DNA of 64,000 nt from Eimeria necatrix. Its lineage: Eukaryota; Apicomplexa; Conoidasida; Eucoccidiorida; Eimeriidae. The translations under genes were made by a program, and so were the position numbers. Location of the stretch: assembly GCF_000499385.1 (NCBI RefSeq), contig NW_013654402.1, positions 81,378 to 145,377 on the forward strand. Direction: 5' to 3'. Shown here piece by piece: positions 38,169 through 50,773 of this stretch; position 1 is the stretch's first letter, and every line of letters begins with the position of its first letter. The notes below the pieces were generated by a model, which saw nothing but the letters and a program-made list of their open reading frames with translations, did no database searches and was not told the origin of the DNA.

Positions 38169-39459
38169 AGTATCGGTCGCAGATCTGCACTCGAGCTTAC
38201 TAGCGAGAACGTCTTTGAGCGTTTCTGGGCTGTTGAGGCAGAGGCTAAGCGCCAGGCGTATTCCGCACCACGGCTTGAAACCGGAGCGAAGCAGACGCCG
38301 TGCTCGTGCCCGCCCTCGCCCAGTCAAGTGCCTCCCATTTGTTTCTTTGTTTGGTGTTTGGCCTTCAGCCTCTCCGGGAGGTGCGGTGGCTCACGTACAG
38401 GAGCGTGGGTGCTTGTAGCCGGCTGCTCTAGCAAGGGAAGGAGAGCACGCGCAATGGGCTGCGCATGCGTACCTTTCGAAAGGCTGCCAAGCACATTTGT
38501 CTCTGCATGCATATGCTTTATGGCACAAGCTTATTGGCCCTTGGTGCAGTGGTGACCGGCCGTGCACCGTGCTGGCCCACACTGCGTAGGGAGGAACGAT
38601 CTTCGGTTACACGGTTATTATGTAGTATTGGTCTGTATGAATGTATCAGTGAAAGCCCTACCAAGCCGCACTCAAGAGAGCTCAGCCAAAGCCTTTTATG
38701 AACGGATGGGGTTGTACAGGTCATGGTGAATTTGCTCAGGCGGTAAAAGTCCATGAGACTTAGGTGGAGCAACATCCAGGTTTTACTTTGTTCGTCTTTA
38801 CAGCAGCACTCCTGGGTGTTTACGATAATGTGTGTTGAGGTGTTTCGTGTGAAGATGGGTGATGCTTCCGTGAACACACATGTTGCAGTTTTTTGTAGTT
38901 TTTAAGCAATTTTCGGGCTTCTTATTGGCTGCAGCTCAATGCGCAAGTTAATTCCGCTGTTCCTGCCCCAAGAAATGTGACAGGTGGGTATGGCGCAGCC
39001 CCCAGGACGGTGCACAGGGGATGCTCCGTTAATATGTGGCTGCTTACAGGTTATGAGGCTAGAGATAGCAGTGAGATATGGAGTTGCTGCACGAAGCAGT
39101 AGAGCCCTCTCCTCGTTTGGGGGGGCCTATCATTGGTCGAGGGACAAGGGGCCCGGAGACTCTCCTTTGACTGTTGCGAGCGGCAAAGTTATTCGTAGCG
39201 ACGGAAACAGCGCTTGTCTTTTAGTGCATTAGATGTTGCAAGTAGTAGGGGAAGCACGTACAGCGTACATCTGAACCAACCGTCATGGAGCACATACTTA
39301 GTTTTTCAGGGAAGTTGAACCAAGCAACGTGCAAAGTTTTGTCACCACGGTCGATAGTGGAGGTTCTTTATGACATCAGTCTAAGATGCATGCGACGGAA
39401 TTTTACTCAGTAAGCTTCTGCTCGCGCCTCTATGACAGACAACATTAGCGGAGGAGCCA
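38169..39459. other. no gene seen
   Basis: Sequence 3' of the E2 gene with only short frames on both strands. A basic open frame overlaps the E2 3' end but looks like a shadow. Confidence 0.35.
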
Positions 39460-40626
39460 TGGCAACGGAGTCGTGCGGGGACGGGCTATTAAGGTTGCAC
39501 TTACTGCTTATAGAGCCAGGCACTACTTCTGAATAACGCGAGAGTGAGAAGAAGTTAGAGTTGGAAGCAGCTGAAGAGGAGGGAAGAATTGCGAGGGCTG
39601 CCCATGTCATTTCTTTATCAAGAAACATGTATCTCTGCGAAACAGGAGGGCTGGCAATGAGATCGTCGTAGTGCTGTATTAGGCAACAAGCACGCATAGT
39701 GCGTTTCGCTCAGTTGATGACTTAAGCCACTGCGAGGAGAGTTCCAGCAGTAGAATTCTTAGCATTTTTCCTCGTGGAATTCCTTCCGTCGGTCCCACAC
39801 AACTTTCTTCTGGGAAGTTCCGACAGTTATTGTCGTGCAGCCGGAAGCACATTTCGCCTGTTCGGCGTCGCGTCTTCAGGGATACCAATGTTCCCCTCAG
39901 TGAAGTGCTTGCAAACAGCTCAAACAGCAACCGCTGGACTACGCAGAACTGCTTGCGTCTGTACACTAACCCATCTGTGCAGAAGGAACTTCTCTTGCCA
40001 CCGTATAACTTTTTCCAGGCGCGTTCAATGAAATGTATAGCAAACAGATTGTACGACGGCTACAGACAGCCTCTTTCGAGGCTGTCTATACTATGTTGAG
40101 TCGCACCACAGATTGGGGCTGCCAAGTGCAACTGCTGGAAAACCAGGCTGAAGTCATTCCTTTTAACTGCCAAAGCAATAGCCCTTCCTCACGAGTGCAG
40201 CTGTGCAACTGCTAAAGATATCTGCCGATGTTACTAGCCCAATCCAAGCAGTTAAGTTCCTGGCTTCACCGTCTATAGAAGCGCCTCTCACCTTCGACAT
40301 CTGGCAAACCAGCCACCTGGCTTCGATCAATGCATCACGCCTCTTGAATTTTTCCGAAGACCAGCTGATCTTATGCAGGCGAAACCGAATCGGATCGCAG
40401 CTAATCGTGGAGCGTGGAACCAGAAGCGTAAGGTTCTTCTGGCGCCTCGTTGGCTGATGGCACTGTCGTTGTTCTTCTGGAGAACAACGATAGTGCCATC
40501 AGCCCATAAGGCGCCTCCACTAAGAAGCATAAAAAGTCTAGAAGCTTACAAAGGCAGTGAAATACGTAAATAAAGCCGTAATCTTCAACAGCGCAATAGA
40601 GCTTGCTTGCTTGCCAAGTTAGTATA
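39460..40626 (+). CDS. unidentified multi-exon gene (approximate)
   Basis: Several plus-strand segments look coding but have no certain start. Near 39560-39665 is ELEAAEEEGRIARAAHVISL. Near 39728-40060 is a Ser-rich run with VFRDTNVPLSEVLANSSNSN and NPSVQKELLLPPYNFF. Near 40202-40430 is KISADVTSPIQAVKFLASPS with IEAPLTFDIWQTSHLAS, ending at a good GTAAGG donor. A possible terminal exon at 40596-40626 reads RNRACLLAKLV then TAG. The intron after 40430 contains a long inverted repeat. Joins and start are unresolved, and the segments could belong to more than one gene. The gene is convergent with the Deg protease. Confidence 0.4.
40441..40515. repeat. inverted repeat, about 35-bp arms with 5-bp loop
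   Basis: The left arm (40441-40475) begins ggcgcctcgttggctgatgg. The right arm (40481-40515) ends gccatcagcccataaggcgcc. The arms are complementary except for a few mismatches around the outer third. It would form a strong hairpin, or it may be a miniature inverted-repeat remnant. Confidence 0.9.
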
Positions 40627-40756
40627 GTCCCAGCAGGACTGCTGGCGTAGGCAACGCACGCCAAGGCAGTCAGGCCCCAAACAGACGGCAGCCTCCCGGA
40701 AAGGCCGTATCAACTTGTGCGGAAGCTGCGTAAAATGAAAGAGACTCTGTATGAAG

Positions 40757-43700
40757 TCACAGACCTTCAGACTTATGCGATGGGATAAGATTTCGACTCA
40801 AAATTGATTTCAACGCAGACCTCGCAGATGCCGCCTTGAGGATCACCACTTCCTCATGATCCAGGTCAAACCTGTACGTCAAATGTTGCACAGCAAAAAC
40901 TTCAAAATAAAACTTGGGTTTAAATCTAAATGATGATATTGAAGCAGCATAGTCACTTTCGCCTCACCTCCAGAATTCATCAGTTGACGCCTCTACGAGG
41001 TCCTTCAAGTGACGCAGAGTTCTCACTTGCTCGCCATTGAAGGCCACAACTTGTATGTTGTGCAGGTGCTCAAATCCAACTGCAAAAGCATCCCATCACA
41101 ATTTCCGGGAAAGAGACAATGCAAGGACTTTAGGTTTATTCGAACATACAACAGCCAACATGCAGACGCCACAGGTCATTCATGTACTATTTGACGCGTC
41201 GTGTTGTGCTCCTCTCAGATGTCCGAGTGAACTCCAATCAGAACAATTGCAACAGCCGAGCACTCATGCTGGAAACCAAACGCACCGGTAATTTCATGAG
41301 CTAACACGTGAGTAAGGATGACACATTGCTGGCCGGGAAATTGCTGCATTCCATGCTGCCAACGATCCAACAGGCGAACCTGAACCACGAACGGAAGGAT
41401 TTGTAAGCACAATGCGCGCAAAATGTGCAGCGTAGAAAGAGGCCAGCTTCGCGCGTTTCTGTTCTTGAAGAGCTCTTTAACGGGTAGGAAATTTCGACGA
41501 CAGTTTTAAAATGTAAACACACTCGAACAAATACACCTTGATAGACAAATGAGTTGGTCTGGCCTAACGGTGCTAGCTGATGAGAACGAGAAAAACCTCA
41601 TCACTGGTAGTCAGAATCGGACAGGCAACATCTATGCACGATATGCCGGCGTCGCGGCGGAAAGCGTCGCTAACAGCTTAGCCAACGTAAAATTATCCCT
41701 GCACCAGTGGTCCATAATTTCTGCTGCTCATGAAGATACAACAAATATCTGAGAGAAAAGGTGCGCACCGGTGCCCGGCTCTCGAAGTCGTCGCCATATT
41801 CGCTTTTGAGGAAGGGCTCGCTTAGAGGGACGAACACTAAGCCTCCAACAATTAGATACTCCGGGCGAGGGAGGTCGTTAGTAGCTGGAACCAGTAGCTG
41901 CACCGTAGCACAAAAACAAACAATGCGGTAAGTAAACAATCAACTATCCACTGGCAATTAATGCTACGAGCATCAGCAATTTTACATCGAAGAAGAACTA
42001 CATACACCAACAGACACAAATGCAACCACAACCAACATCATTCGAGTACACCCAAAGCCTTCCATATCTTCTTTAAACGGTAAACCCCTGACACAAGTAT
42101 GCAATCATTGAATTAAAGTTTTAAATCCCGAAAGATAAGCCGCTGCCTTCACTTTCCAGCTGGGTAATCTGCCGATGGATGCTTACATTAACCTTTCCAA
42201 CTTCGTAAGAGACTTCAAGTTGCTTCCCTCTCCGCAGGATTGTGAGGGAGCATCTGTCTCCCACGAAAAGCTGGGCGAACAACCACGAGAAGAGAATACG
42301 CTCGCCATTCCGGAAGGAAACGCTTCCATCAGAAGCCACGCGGTTGCCATTCACAGCTAAGACGATGTCACCGCGTTGCAGCACGTCTCGTGCGTACGAC
42401 GCTCCATCAACCTGCACAAATCAAAAATGTGCGAAAAACAAGTCCGATCATGAAAAGCCCTTCTGCGATCTGATTCAGATTTTCCCTATCGCCTTACGTA
42501 AGAGCCCGAGTCCATCATACCCGCAGCTTCATCATCAGACGTAATGGACTCTGAAAGTGTTCAAGCTCATGCACGCAGACCAGCTTGTATGCTTGTTTGC
42601 ATGTGTGCGTACAATATACACTCTATTCACATATCCTGCCATCGCGAATGCTAGGCGGTTTATGGGTGCACCAGTGTCAAGTGCGATCATGAGAATCAAC
42701 GCAACTTTGGTTGAAAATGCAACATCATCTGTGGCGAATGAGTCGTTGAATGGGTTCAAACAAACCTTTTTGACAAGCACTCCCTGTTGTTTTGACTTCA
42801 AGCTAAGGGCGCTTCTCATGAACCGATTTTCCAGTTTCTGCCAAGTAAATCCGCAATCCCCGAAACCCGTGTATTTCTTGTGGCGCTGAAAGTCTTCCAG
42901 AAAGTGCACCACCACCTGCCCACGCACAAGATAGCAACCCCAAATTCAGATAAGCCAAATGCATGATCGAAAACAGCAGTAGGCAGCTTATAGGCATGTA
43001 GCCCTCCAGCAACAGCTCAGCTGCTGCTGCTGCAGTTTCTCCTGGAGTGCCCTTCGGCAGGCATTGCTCCCAACAGGTACTTCTCCGATTTTTTAATATT
43101 GCATGGCTTTCTTTGTGCTGTTTTACCTCTGAAGGAATGATGTAACCTATGTTCTCAGTGTCTCCATCTTTGAGACTCTGGAAAGCAATGCCGACGCATT
43201 GTTTTTCCTTGTTCAGAGCTGGGCCGCCGCTATTTCCCGGGTTGATTGCCGCGTCAATTTGTATGGCCAAAAGCCAGCAGGAGCCCATGGAATACTGTTG
43301 CAAGTCTGTGCGCGAGACAACGCCCTGAAAATAGAAGAATAGCCATACGCACTGGGAGAGCCGGCTGTGTACGAGCGAGGGATAGCCAGCTCGCCTTTTT
43401 TTCTTATCTTCTTTTCGATTTATCAAAATGTTAAAACCTACTGCCCATCAACGCTTTATTAGCCCAACGTAGACTTGCCTGCGTGACTGAAGAATTGTCT
43501 CCACCTAAAGGATAACCAGCTACCGTGACGGGGTCTTCAAGGGAGGGAGAGGGGCCCCACTCCAGTGGGGGCCCTATGCCTGTAGATCCGCAGAACAAAT
43601 GAATAAACGGTGATTACCTTAGAGCTTAGATCCGTGAGAGACAAAAAGATCAACACGGCCATGAAATGAGTTTTAACGCAAAGTTTTTGGTCGCAACTTC

Positions 43701-45411
43701 TACTACGTGAAGCCACAGCATGCGAGCTGTGAAATCTTTCACCCCAAAAAACCCTAAATACAAGCACTGTTTAATTCAAAAAGGCTCCCGTGGTGTCTTC
43801 ACGCGCTCTACACTAGCATAAGCCATGCAATTGTTAAGTACTGCTCTATTCAGTCACATCTCAACCAAGCTGAGGTGTTGTTAGTTTGCTGCGACGGCAG
43901 AGAAGCTTCCTCTAAAGGGCAGTAGAAAATTCAGCCAAGGTATATTTAGGCAGTAACTATGGCCTTTGTCACGAGAACGCTTGCAGCAAAAAATAAATTG
44001 TTGATCGTTTTCAAAAAGGATCATTCAAAACCACAAGAGCCATACCATCCCAGAAGTCCGGGTCGTCCACTTGCAGCATCGCGAGGTCGCAGTCCAAGCC
44101 AATGCAAATGACCCTGGCCTCGTGCTTTTGGTGGTCACCGCGTCTTCTCACCTGTCACAAGAACATATGCTCATGGCTAGTCAGCTAGCTAGCTAGCCAG
44201 CTAGCCAAAAACGGGGAAGGGCAGCACGCGAAATCGCCGCCGCCACGCTAAACAGATGGACACAGAGCTCTATTGCCCAAGAAAATTTGGAGGACTCGCG
44301 CCAAAATTTGCACCACAGGAAAGAGCGGCATTTAATTTATTTACTTCCACCACAGTGAGATGCGCATATATCACACAGCACCACATTTTGTTGCACCCAT
44401 GAAGAAAACTGTAACATATATTTCCACATGGTTGCAGCAAAAAAGAGTATTGCTGTTCCGTGACAAGAATCCCTCATGTGCCTCGACCTAGGGAAAAGAG
44501 CAAGGATCACAAACTGCACGAGTTCGGCGAGCAAAATGGGATACACATCAAACATATTTGTTTAGGAGTAAAAAATAAGTAGCAAGGAAACAGAACTGTC
44601 ACCTGAACCACAGCAGCATTGTCCACTGAGTGAGCGTTTGTGAGTATGCAGTGAGAGCCCCCCGCGTCCACAGTAACGAATCCAGTGCTTGTTGAACTTG
44701 TTTGTCGGCGAGTTGTCCATGGCTGGCTGTAGTTGGGCTCACAGTGGGTGCAGAACACCTTCGCGAAACGAAAAGGGAAAAAGTCAAAGAGGAAAAAATA
44801 ACATCAAAAACGGAAAAATAACATTCAGAATTGGTTTCAAATCTCCATGAAGGCAAAGTTCAGCAATAGGTCAGCGGCGTGGGAGGTAAGAACACGAAAA
44901 ACGAAAACACAGCACGAAATACCCACATAAAATACAAAGTAGCAGCGGCAAAGTCTCCAAAAGGTGCACTCAAATCTCATAATTGAACGCATAGTTGAAT
45001 GAAGAACATGCAAATGGATTGTTGCAGAGGCTGTTGCATGCACCAGAGCCAAGGGTGTGGGTGGTTCGTTCCTACCTTGACTACGGACTTGGGTATTTCC
45101 GACCTAATAATTGCTTCTTTAGTTTCCGCATCTGACTCCCTGTGCACAGGAAGATAAGCCGAACGGCTAGGGTGGTGCGCGTGGCCGTTGCAGGGGGCCT
45201 CTGGCGCGTGGGGAACTGCACTGGTGCCCACGGAGGGGCTCTTGCCGCCAGCCGCAGGCCTCCTGCCTCTCTTGGCCGCGGCCTCCGCTACCACTGAGGC
45301 TGCCTCTGCAGCCACGGCTCCATCTGTGGACTTCCGCTTCGACAGGCGAGTTTCTGCGAAACCCACAGAGGCGATCCCACGCACAACACTCCCGCAGCAG
45401 CAGCCACACAC
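40757..45411 (-). CDS. Deg/HtrA-type serine protease with PDZ domains
   Basis: Twelve exons, 5' to 3': 45411-45076, 44758-44603, 44151-44046, 43579-43479, 43324-43127, 42915-42766, 42548-42498, 42411-42187, 41897-41769, 41379-41286, 41079-40968, 40871-40757. Phases agree throughout and give about 590 residues. The trypsin-like domain has His in [13 protein letters not shown], Asp in [13 protein letters not shown] and Ser in [15 protein letters not shown]. The first PDZ holds [17 protein letters not shown]. The second PDZ-like region has [26 protein letters not shown] and [12 protein letters not shown]. This layout matches plant DEG2/9/10-type proteases of organelles and nucleolus. The first exon has a GTG but no ATG, so an upstream exon with the true start is missing. 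The donor after 43479 is GC. Role: ATP-independent protein quality control; compartment unknown. Confidence 0.9.
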
Positions 45412-47399
45412 AACACTCGGGACTCTACAAGAACTGCAGCACAGCTGCTACGCACTGACACGCGAGAGCGGACCTCTCAGCGGCGGGGCGGCCTCGCCAC
45501 CCTCGGCACTGCCTGAGTTCGGCATTTTTGAGGAAACGCAGGAGAAGCTGCACAAACTGCCGCACTGCCAGCAGAAACGGAACCTTCCAAAAAGTCTAAA
45601 TGAGTTGCTCCGAAAACAGCAGAAAACCCGCGGAGCGACGGAACGGAAAAGGCGGAGAGGAAGGCGTAGGAACCACGAACGCGTGCTGGAGAGCTGAAGA
45701 TGAAAATGCAAGATCCAAGCCGCCTTCGTGAGACTTGAAAGGCCCCTTGCATGTGCCTATGCATGCACCTATGCATGAAATAATGCAAGTGAGCTACGGC
45801 AGTCGACTCAATGAGACTAAACTGAACGGAAGTGTGGAAAATGCAAACCGACAGGCACCGAATAGACGAATGGCCTGCTCCGTGAGGCCTGTCTTGGTCC
45901 AGCTCGCTAGCGCCAGGGGAAAGGAGAAGAAATGAGGCTTAAAGTGGATAATAACAGTACGAGCAATAGAGCAAGGGTGACAAAACATGGAAGGATCGCC
46001 TCTTGACTCAATGTGATGAGAAGCGTCGCGCTGCTGGTCTGCACCTGCTGGGGCTCGTTGAAATTTAGTATCGGTAAACGGCAAAATGTGCCCAAAAATG
46101 ACCTCAATTAAATGAAACGAATTTTACAAAGATGTACACCTAGCCGCAGACAGAATCCTTCTATGCGGAATGGCTTCATGGAAGCCCCGCAGCGCATGCA
46201 GCTGGCGCTGCAGCCGAAGTCTCCAGAATTTTTAGAAGAGTAGCGCGCTTTACCCCATTCCTGAACTGCTTTTAACCTTATTCACAACACTAAGATGCCA
46301 ATTCTCTAAAGTTCCCCAGAGAATAGGGTCTTATCGGCCACTTTGTCAGCCACTAGGGCACGAATTGCATGAAATCCAGTACCTAATAAGTATTGCTGCT
46401 TGCACTCGAAGTGAGCAACAGGGAATTGCTGCTGTGGGCCCCGGTGAGCTGCCGCGGGTGCCCGTGAAATGCAGAAGGATTTCGCTGGAACGACAAGAAG
46501 GCAGATTCCCCCACAAGGACTCCCGTGTAGAGCATGTAAAGGTAGAGCATTTCAACTCAAGTGGCTGTAGATCACTGAAGTGGACAGTCACACCAAGAAT
46601 AGGACGCCAATCTTCCGTAATTGACACGCGAAAGAATGCAATTTAGTATGAGAGAAGGCAACACTAATTGGCATTTTCAGAGCAATTAAGGCATACAGCA
46701 ACAAGTGACAGCAAATGGAGTTCTTGTAGAGGGATGAGCTTCATAGTAAACCTCTTCGTTAAAGCCTCAGCCTAAGTTTAAGCCTGAGCGTACAACTTCA
46801 GCTAATTCTCGGGGGCCCCACGGCCCCCCGGGCTTGATGGCTATTCAGGATGGCTGGCTACGCTAGGCTATATTGGGCCGCAATGAAATGCCGCAGAAAA
46901 GGCAACATAGAAACAGCAGACCGGCAGCTCAAGCCTCCCTGCGCTCTGCTTTTAAGTGCAGCAACGCGGCCTTTGAGGCTGCCAAACAAAGGCGAGACTT
47001 CGAAAAAACTTTCTCCCAACTACAACAAAATTAATCTTGCATTTCGCCTGAGGCGGCCTCTTCTGTGCTACTAACGAAGACAAGCATTTAGGATAAGAAA
47101 GTGGCTCATGTGCGTGGAGCTGCGCATGCTTTTTTGCACAAGTGCCCATTCGGAACAACCAAAACTTGTGAAATAAAAGGAGTTGAATAAAACGGGCTAA
47201 GACCAGCCCCTGAGAACTGCCCCACACGAGCCAGCCAGTTGGCTGTTTATTTTCTGTACTAGCTGTGACAACTCGGAGTGGGGACCAAGGCAAATGGGCT
47301 TCAAAGAAAGCCTCCATGAGAGCTGCAAATGAAACTTCAATGGCTCTAAATAGTTTTTTGAAATAAAGAGGCTTTATTAGCTGAAATGAAGAGGCTTTA
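45412..47399. other. unresolved region with minus-strand open frames
   Basis: Probably contains the missing 5' exon of the Deg protease. Further right, a minus-strand frame from an ATG at 47317 to 46952 (121 codons, MEAFFEAHLPWSPLRVV) and another at about 46640-46346 (RVSITEDWRPILGVTVHFSD) look partly coding. They could be exons of one minus-strand gene. No join could be proven and no family is recognised. Confidence 0.3.
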
Positions 47400-47506
47400 T
47401 TAGCTCTTTGGTTTCGGGGGGCCAGGCGGCAACTTCGGAGGACCCCCTGGAAGCTTTCCCTGTGGGCAGCAGCAGCAGAAGCACAAGCAACACAGACAAA
47501 ATCTGT

Positions 47507-47544
<38 letters not shown>

Positions 47545-50509
47545 GTGCGCATGCAAAGCTGCACTACTGCTTTTGAAGAGCTGGCCGGCCACAAGTTGTA
47601 GGCGCGTAAAACAAACAAGTGGCAGGAAAATAGTTAAAACTAAATGGAGCAGGAGAAGCCGCAGCAGCACTGCAGCGGCAGAATGGCCGGTGACGCTGCA
47701 GCAGCAAAAGCTGCTGCAGTCTCGCCGGCCATTCTGCTGCTATAACTTACCCCTGGAGCTGGGGGTTTCTTGGGGGGCCCCGAGGGGGGTGGCGCTGGCG
47801 GTCCTTTCCCTGTAGCTGCTTTGGCGGCCTTTTCTTCTGGGGGGCTGGGAGTTTCATCGGCTGCGTCCTTTGCTGCATCTGCTGCAGCCTTTGCTGCATC
47901 TGCTGCAGCCTTTGGTGGGGCCTTCGGGAGGCCCCCTTTTGGGGGCAAGGGCCCCTTCCCCGGGGGAGGGGAGGCCTCCGGGGGCCCCTTGCCAGCGGGG
48001 GCAGGAGGGAGTTTTGCTGCAGCAGGAGGGGCAGCTGGCTTCCCCGGGGGAAGAGCTCCTTTTTCTTTCGGGGGGGCCACTGGTGCCTTTTCTTGCGGCG
48101 TGGGGGGCCCCTCAGGCCCTTTAGAAGCTGCGGGGGCTGTCGAGGCTTTAGGGGGGGGCCCAGGGGGCCCTTTCGGCTTGCCTGGTGGGGGTCCTGCTTT
48201 ATCACTGGGAGGCCCTGGGGACTTGCTCGCAGGTGGAGGAGGCCCTCCGGCACCTTTAGGTGGCCCTGGGGGCCCCCCTGGTGGCCCCCCTGGTGGCCCC
48301 TTTGGAGGTCCCCCTGGCGGCCCCCCTGGGGGCCCCCCTGGTGGCCCCTTTGGAGGTCCCCCTGGAGGCCCCCCTGGGGGCCCCCCTGGTGGCCCTTTAG
48401 GAGGCCCTCCTGGGGGCCCCCCTGGGGAACCCCCTGGTGGCCCCTTAGGAGGCCCTCCTGGGGGCCCCCCTGGGGAACCCCCTGGTGGCCCCTTAGGAGG
48501 CCCTCCTGGGGGCCCCCCTGGGGGGCCTCCTGGCGGCCCCTTAGGAGGCCCTCCTGGGGGCCCCCCTGGGGGGCCCCCTGGCGGCCCCTTAGGAGGCCCT
48601 CCTGGGGGCCCCCCTGGGGGCCCCTTTGGGGGGCCCCCTGGGGGGGCCCCAGGGGCCTTATCTTTGGCGCCAGGCGGCGCTGGCGGTGCCCCTGCCTTTT
48701 CCGTCTGAGACTTCGCAGGGGGAGGACTTGGAGTCTTTTGGGGGCCCCCTCCGGGGGGGGTGGGGGCGCCTGGGAGAGAGGCCTTTGAAAGAGCTGAAGA
48801 TTGCACATGAATTGCCACACAAGCTGCCTTGTTTGCCACTCACTAGTGCAGCAGCAGCAGCCTCTCTGCTGCAGCGACAGAGAAGACAAGCAGCAGAAAA
48901 AAAGGAGCTAAATTGAGCTGAATTCATCAAACAAAAGAAAAAGTCTAGCCTTACGTGGGCCCTTTGACTTCAGATCCCCCGTGTCTTTCCCCGGAGGCCC
49001 CGGAGGCTTTTTAGCTGCTTCGCTGTCTTCGCTGCTCTTTGCTGCAGGAGAGGACTCCGTTCCTTTTGAGAGAGGGGGGCCCTTCTTCGCTCCGGGGGGC
49101 CCCGAGGGGGGCCCCCCTGGGGGCCCCGACGGGGGCCCTGCAGGAGGTCCCGAGGGGGGACCCCCTGGAGGCTTCGATGGGGTTCCCGCTGGGGGCTTTG
49201 ATGGGGGCCCCGTAGGGGCGCCCGAGGGGGGCTTCGACGGGGGCCCCGCGGGGGCCCCCGTGGGGGGCCCCGTGGGGGGCTTCGAGGGGGGCTTTGACGG
49301 GGGCCCCGACGAGGGTTTCGGGGGGCCTGCGGAGGCGGGCGGGGCAGGGGCCCCCGAGGGGGGCCCCGTTGGAGCCTTTGCTGGAGGCTTCGATGGGGGG
49401 CCCCCCGGTGGGGGCCCCCCTTCTCCTTCAGCTTTGCCGGCAGGCGCGCCAGGAGACTTACCCGGAGGAGCAGAAAGAGATTTAGAAGTAACTGCAGGAA
49501 CAGTCCGGGTTGCTGCAGGCAGCCCCGCAGGTTTGCCCGCTGGGGGGGCCCCCGGTTTGGCTCCCGGTGGGGCTGGGGGCCCCCCTTTCGCAGCCGAGGG
49601 GGGCCCCTCGCCTTTGGCCGCTGGAGGCCCCGGTGGTCCATCTCCCTTAGCACCCGGAGGACCAGGAGGTCCACTGGTCTTTCCGCCAACGGGGGTGGTC
49701 TTGGCCCCTGGGGCCGTGAGGCTTTTGGGGGCTGGTGGGCCATCGGTTTTAGATGTTGGGGGCCCCTCCACCTTGGCTCCGGGGGCCTCCTTCCCCTTAG
49801 CTGCTGCTGGGGGCAAGCCCCCTTTGCCTGCTGGGGGCCCCTCAGCCTTTGAAGCTGAAGGTTCTTTCCCCTTTGCTGCCAGGGGCCCCTCGCCTTTGGC
49901 GCTGGGGGCCCCCTTGGTCTGGGCCGTGGGGGGCCCCTCGGCTTTGGGCGGCGAGGGGCCCCCCGTCTTGGCTGGAAGGGTACTGGCCGGCTTGGCTCCC
50001 GGCGGCGCAGCAGCAGCTGCATCCTTTTTTGCTGCTGGAGAGGGGACCGTTTTGACTCCTGGGGGCCCCCCAGGGCCTTTCGCTGCATCCCCTGGGGGCC
50101 CCCCTTTGGCCCCCAGGGGGCCCTTGCCGGCGGCTCCCGGGGGCCCCGATTTGGCGGCCTCGGGGCCTTTTGCTGCAGCCTTGGCTGCTGCTGGTGCTGC
50201 TGCTGCTGCTGCAGAGTCCTGCTCGGGGGGCCTCTTTATGGGTACAGTGCCGAACTTGGGCTTAAAAGGCTCAGAAGGGGGGGGGGCACTGTTGGGGCTG
50301 GGGGGCTTCGAGGCCTTCAAAGTACCCTCTTTGGGGAATCCCGGGGGCCCCCCGGCCTTCTCCCCGGGGCCCTGCTTGGGGGCCCCCGCCACAGGAAGGC
50401 TGGAGAAGGGTTTTCTGCTTTCGGGCTCTGCTGTCAAGTCTGCTGCAGAAAGTGCTGAGCTCTGGGCGCTCAAGGGGCCCCTCCGCTCCCCGTCCTTTTC
50501 TCTTTGCAT
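47400..50509 (-). CDS. collagen-like Pro/Gly/Ala/Lys-rich protein
   Basis: Three exons, 50509-48955, 48793-47751 and 47459-47400, join in phases 1 and 0 to give about 885 residues. The start is MQREKDGERRGPLSAQSSAL. Most of the protein is short repeats such as PPGGPPKGPPGG and PPSKPPTGPP, with Lys spaced along it. The end is GKLPGGPPKLPPGPPKPKS. The opposite strand is also open for over 500 codons because GGGGCCCC-type units contain no stops on either side. The minus strand is preferred because its frames are joined by GTAAGG and GTAAGT donors and the last exon keeps the same composition. The second exon could start slightly earlier. Function is unknown; such repeats suggest a structural or extracellular-wall role. 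It starts only 62 bp after the upstream gene's stop. Confidence 0.55.
48265..48660. repeat. GC-rich minisatellite inside the collagen-like gene
   Basis: Tandem units built on ggtggccccc/ctgggggcccccctgg occur in blocks of about 27 to 63 bases, some copies nearly identical (for example 48397-48456 and 48457-48513). Within the minus frame they encode Gly-Gly-Pro-Pro-Lys-Gly blocks. Confidence 0.85.
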
Positions 50510-50536
50510 GTATGCTTCTCGCGCGGCCACTGCAGC

Positions 50537-50571
<35 letters not shown>

Positions 50572-50734
50572 TCAGCCCCGGCCAGAGAATGCGCCCAGAA
50601 TTGCCCCAAAAGCCACTGACACACGGCAGCCTTCTTTGCCCCAGTGAGCACCACCAACAGCAAACTTGACTACAGGCAACTGCAGCGACTGACGCTAGGC
50701 CTGCAGCAGCATCAACAGCAGCAGCAGCAGCAGG

Positions 50735-50773
<39 letters not shown>

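Noticed and set aside
48981..50669. 562-codon plus-strand Gly/Pro-rich frame
   Set aside because: It is the antisense of the minus-strand collagen-like exon. GC-rich palindromic units leave both strands open, and splice signals support only the minus strand.
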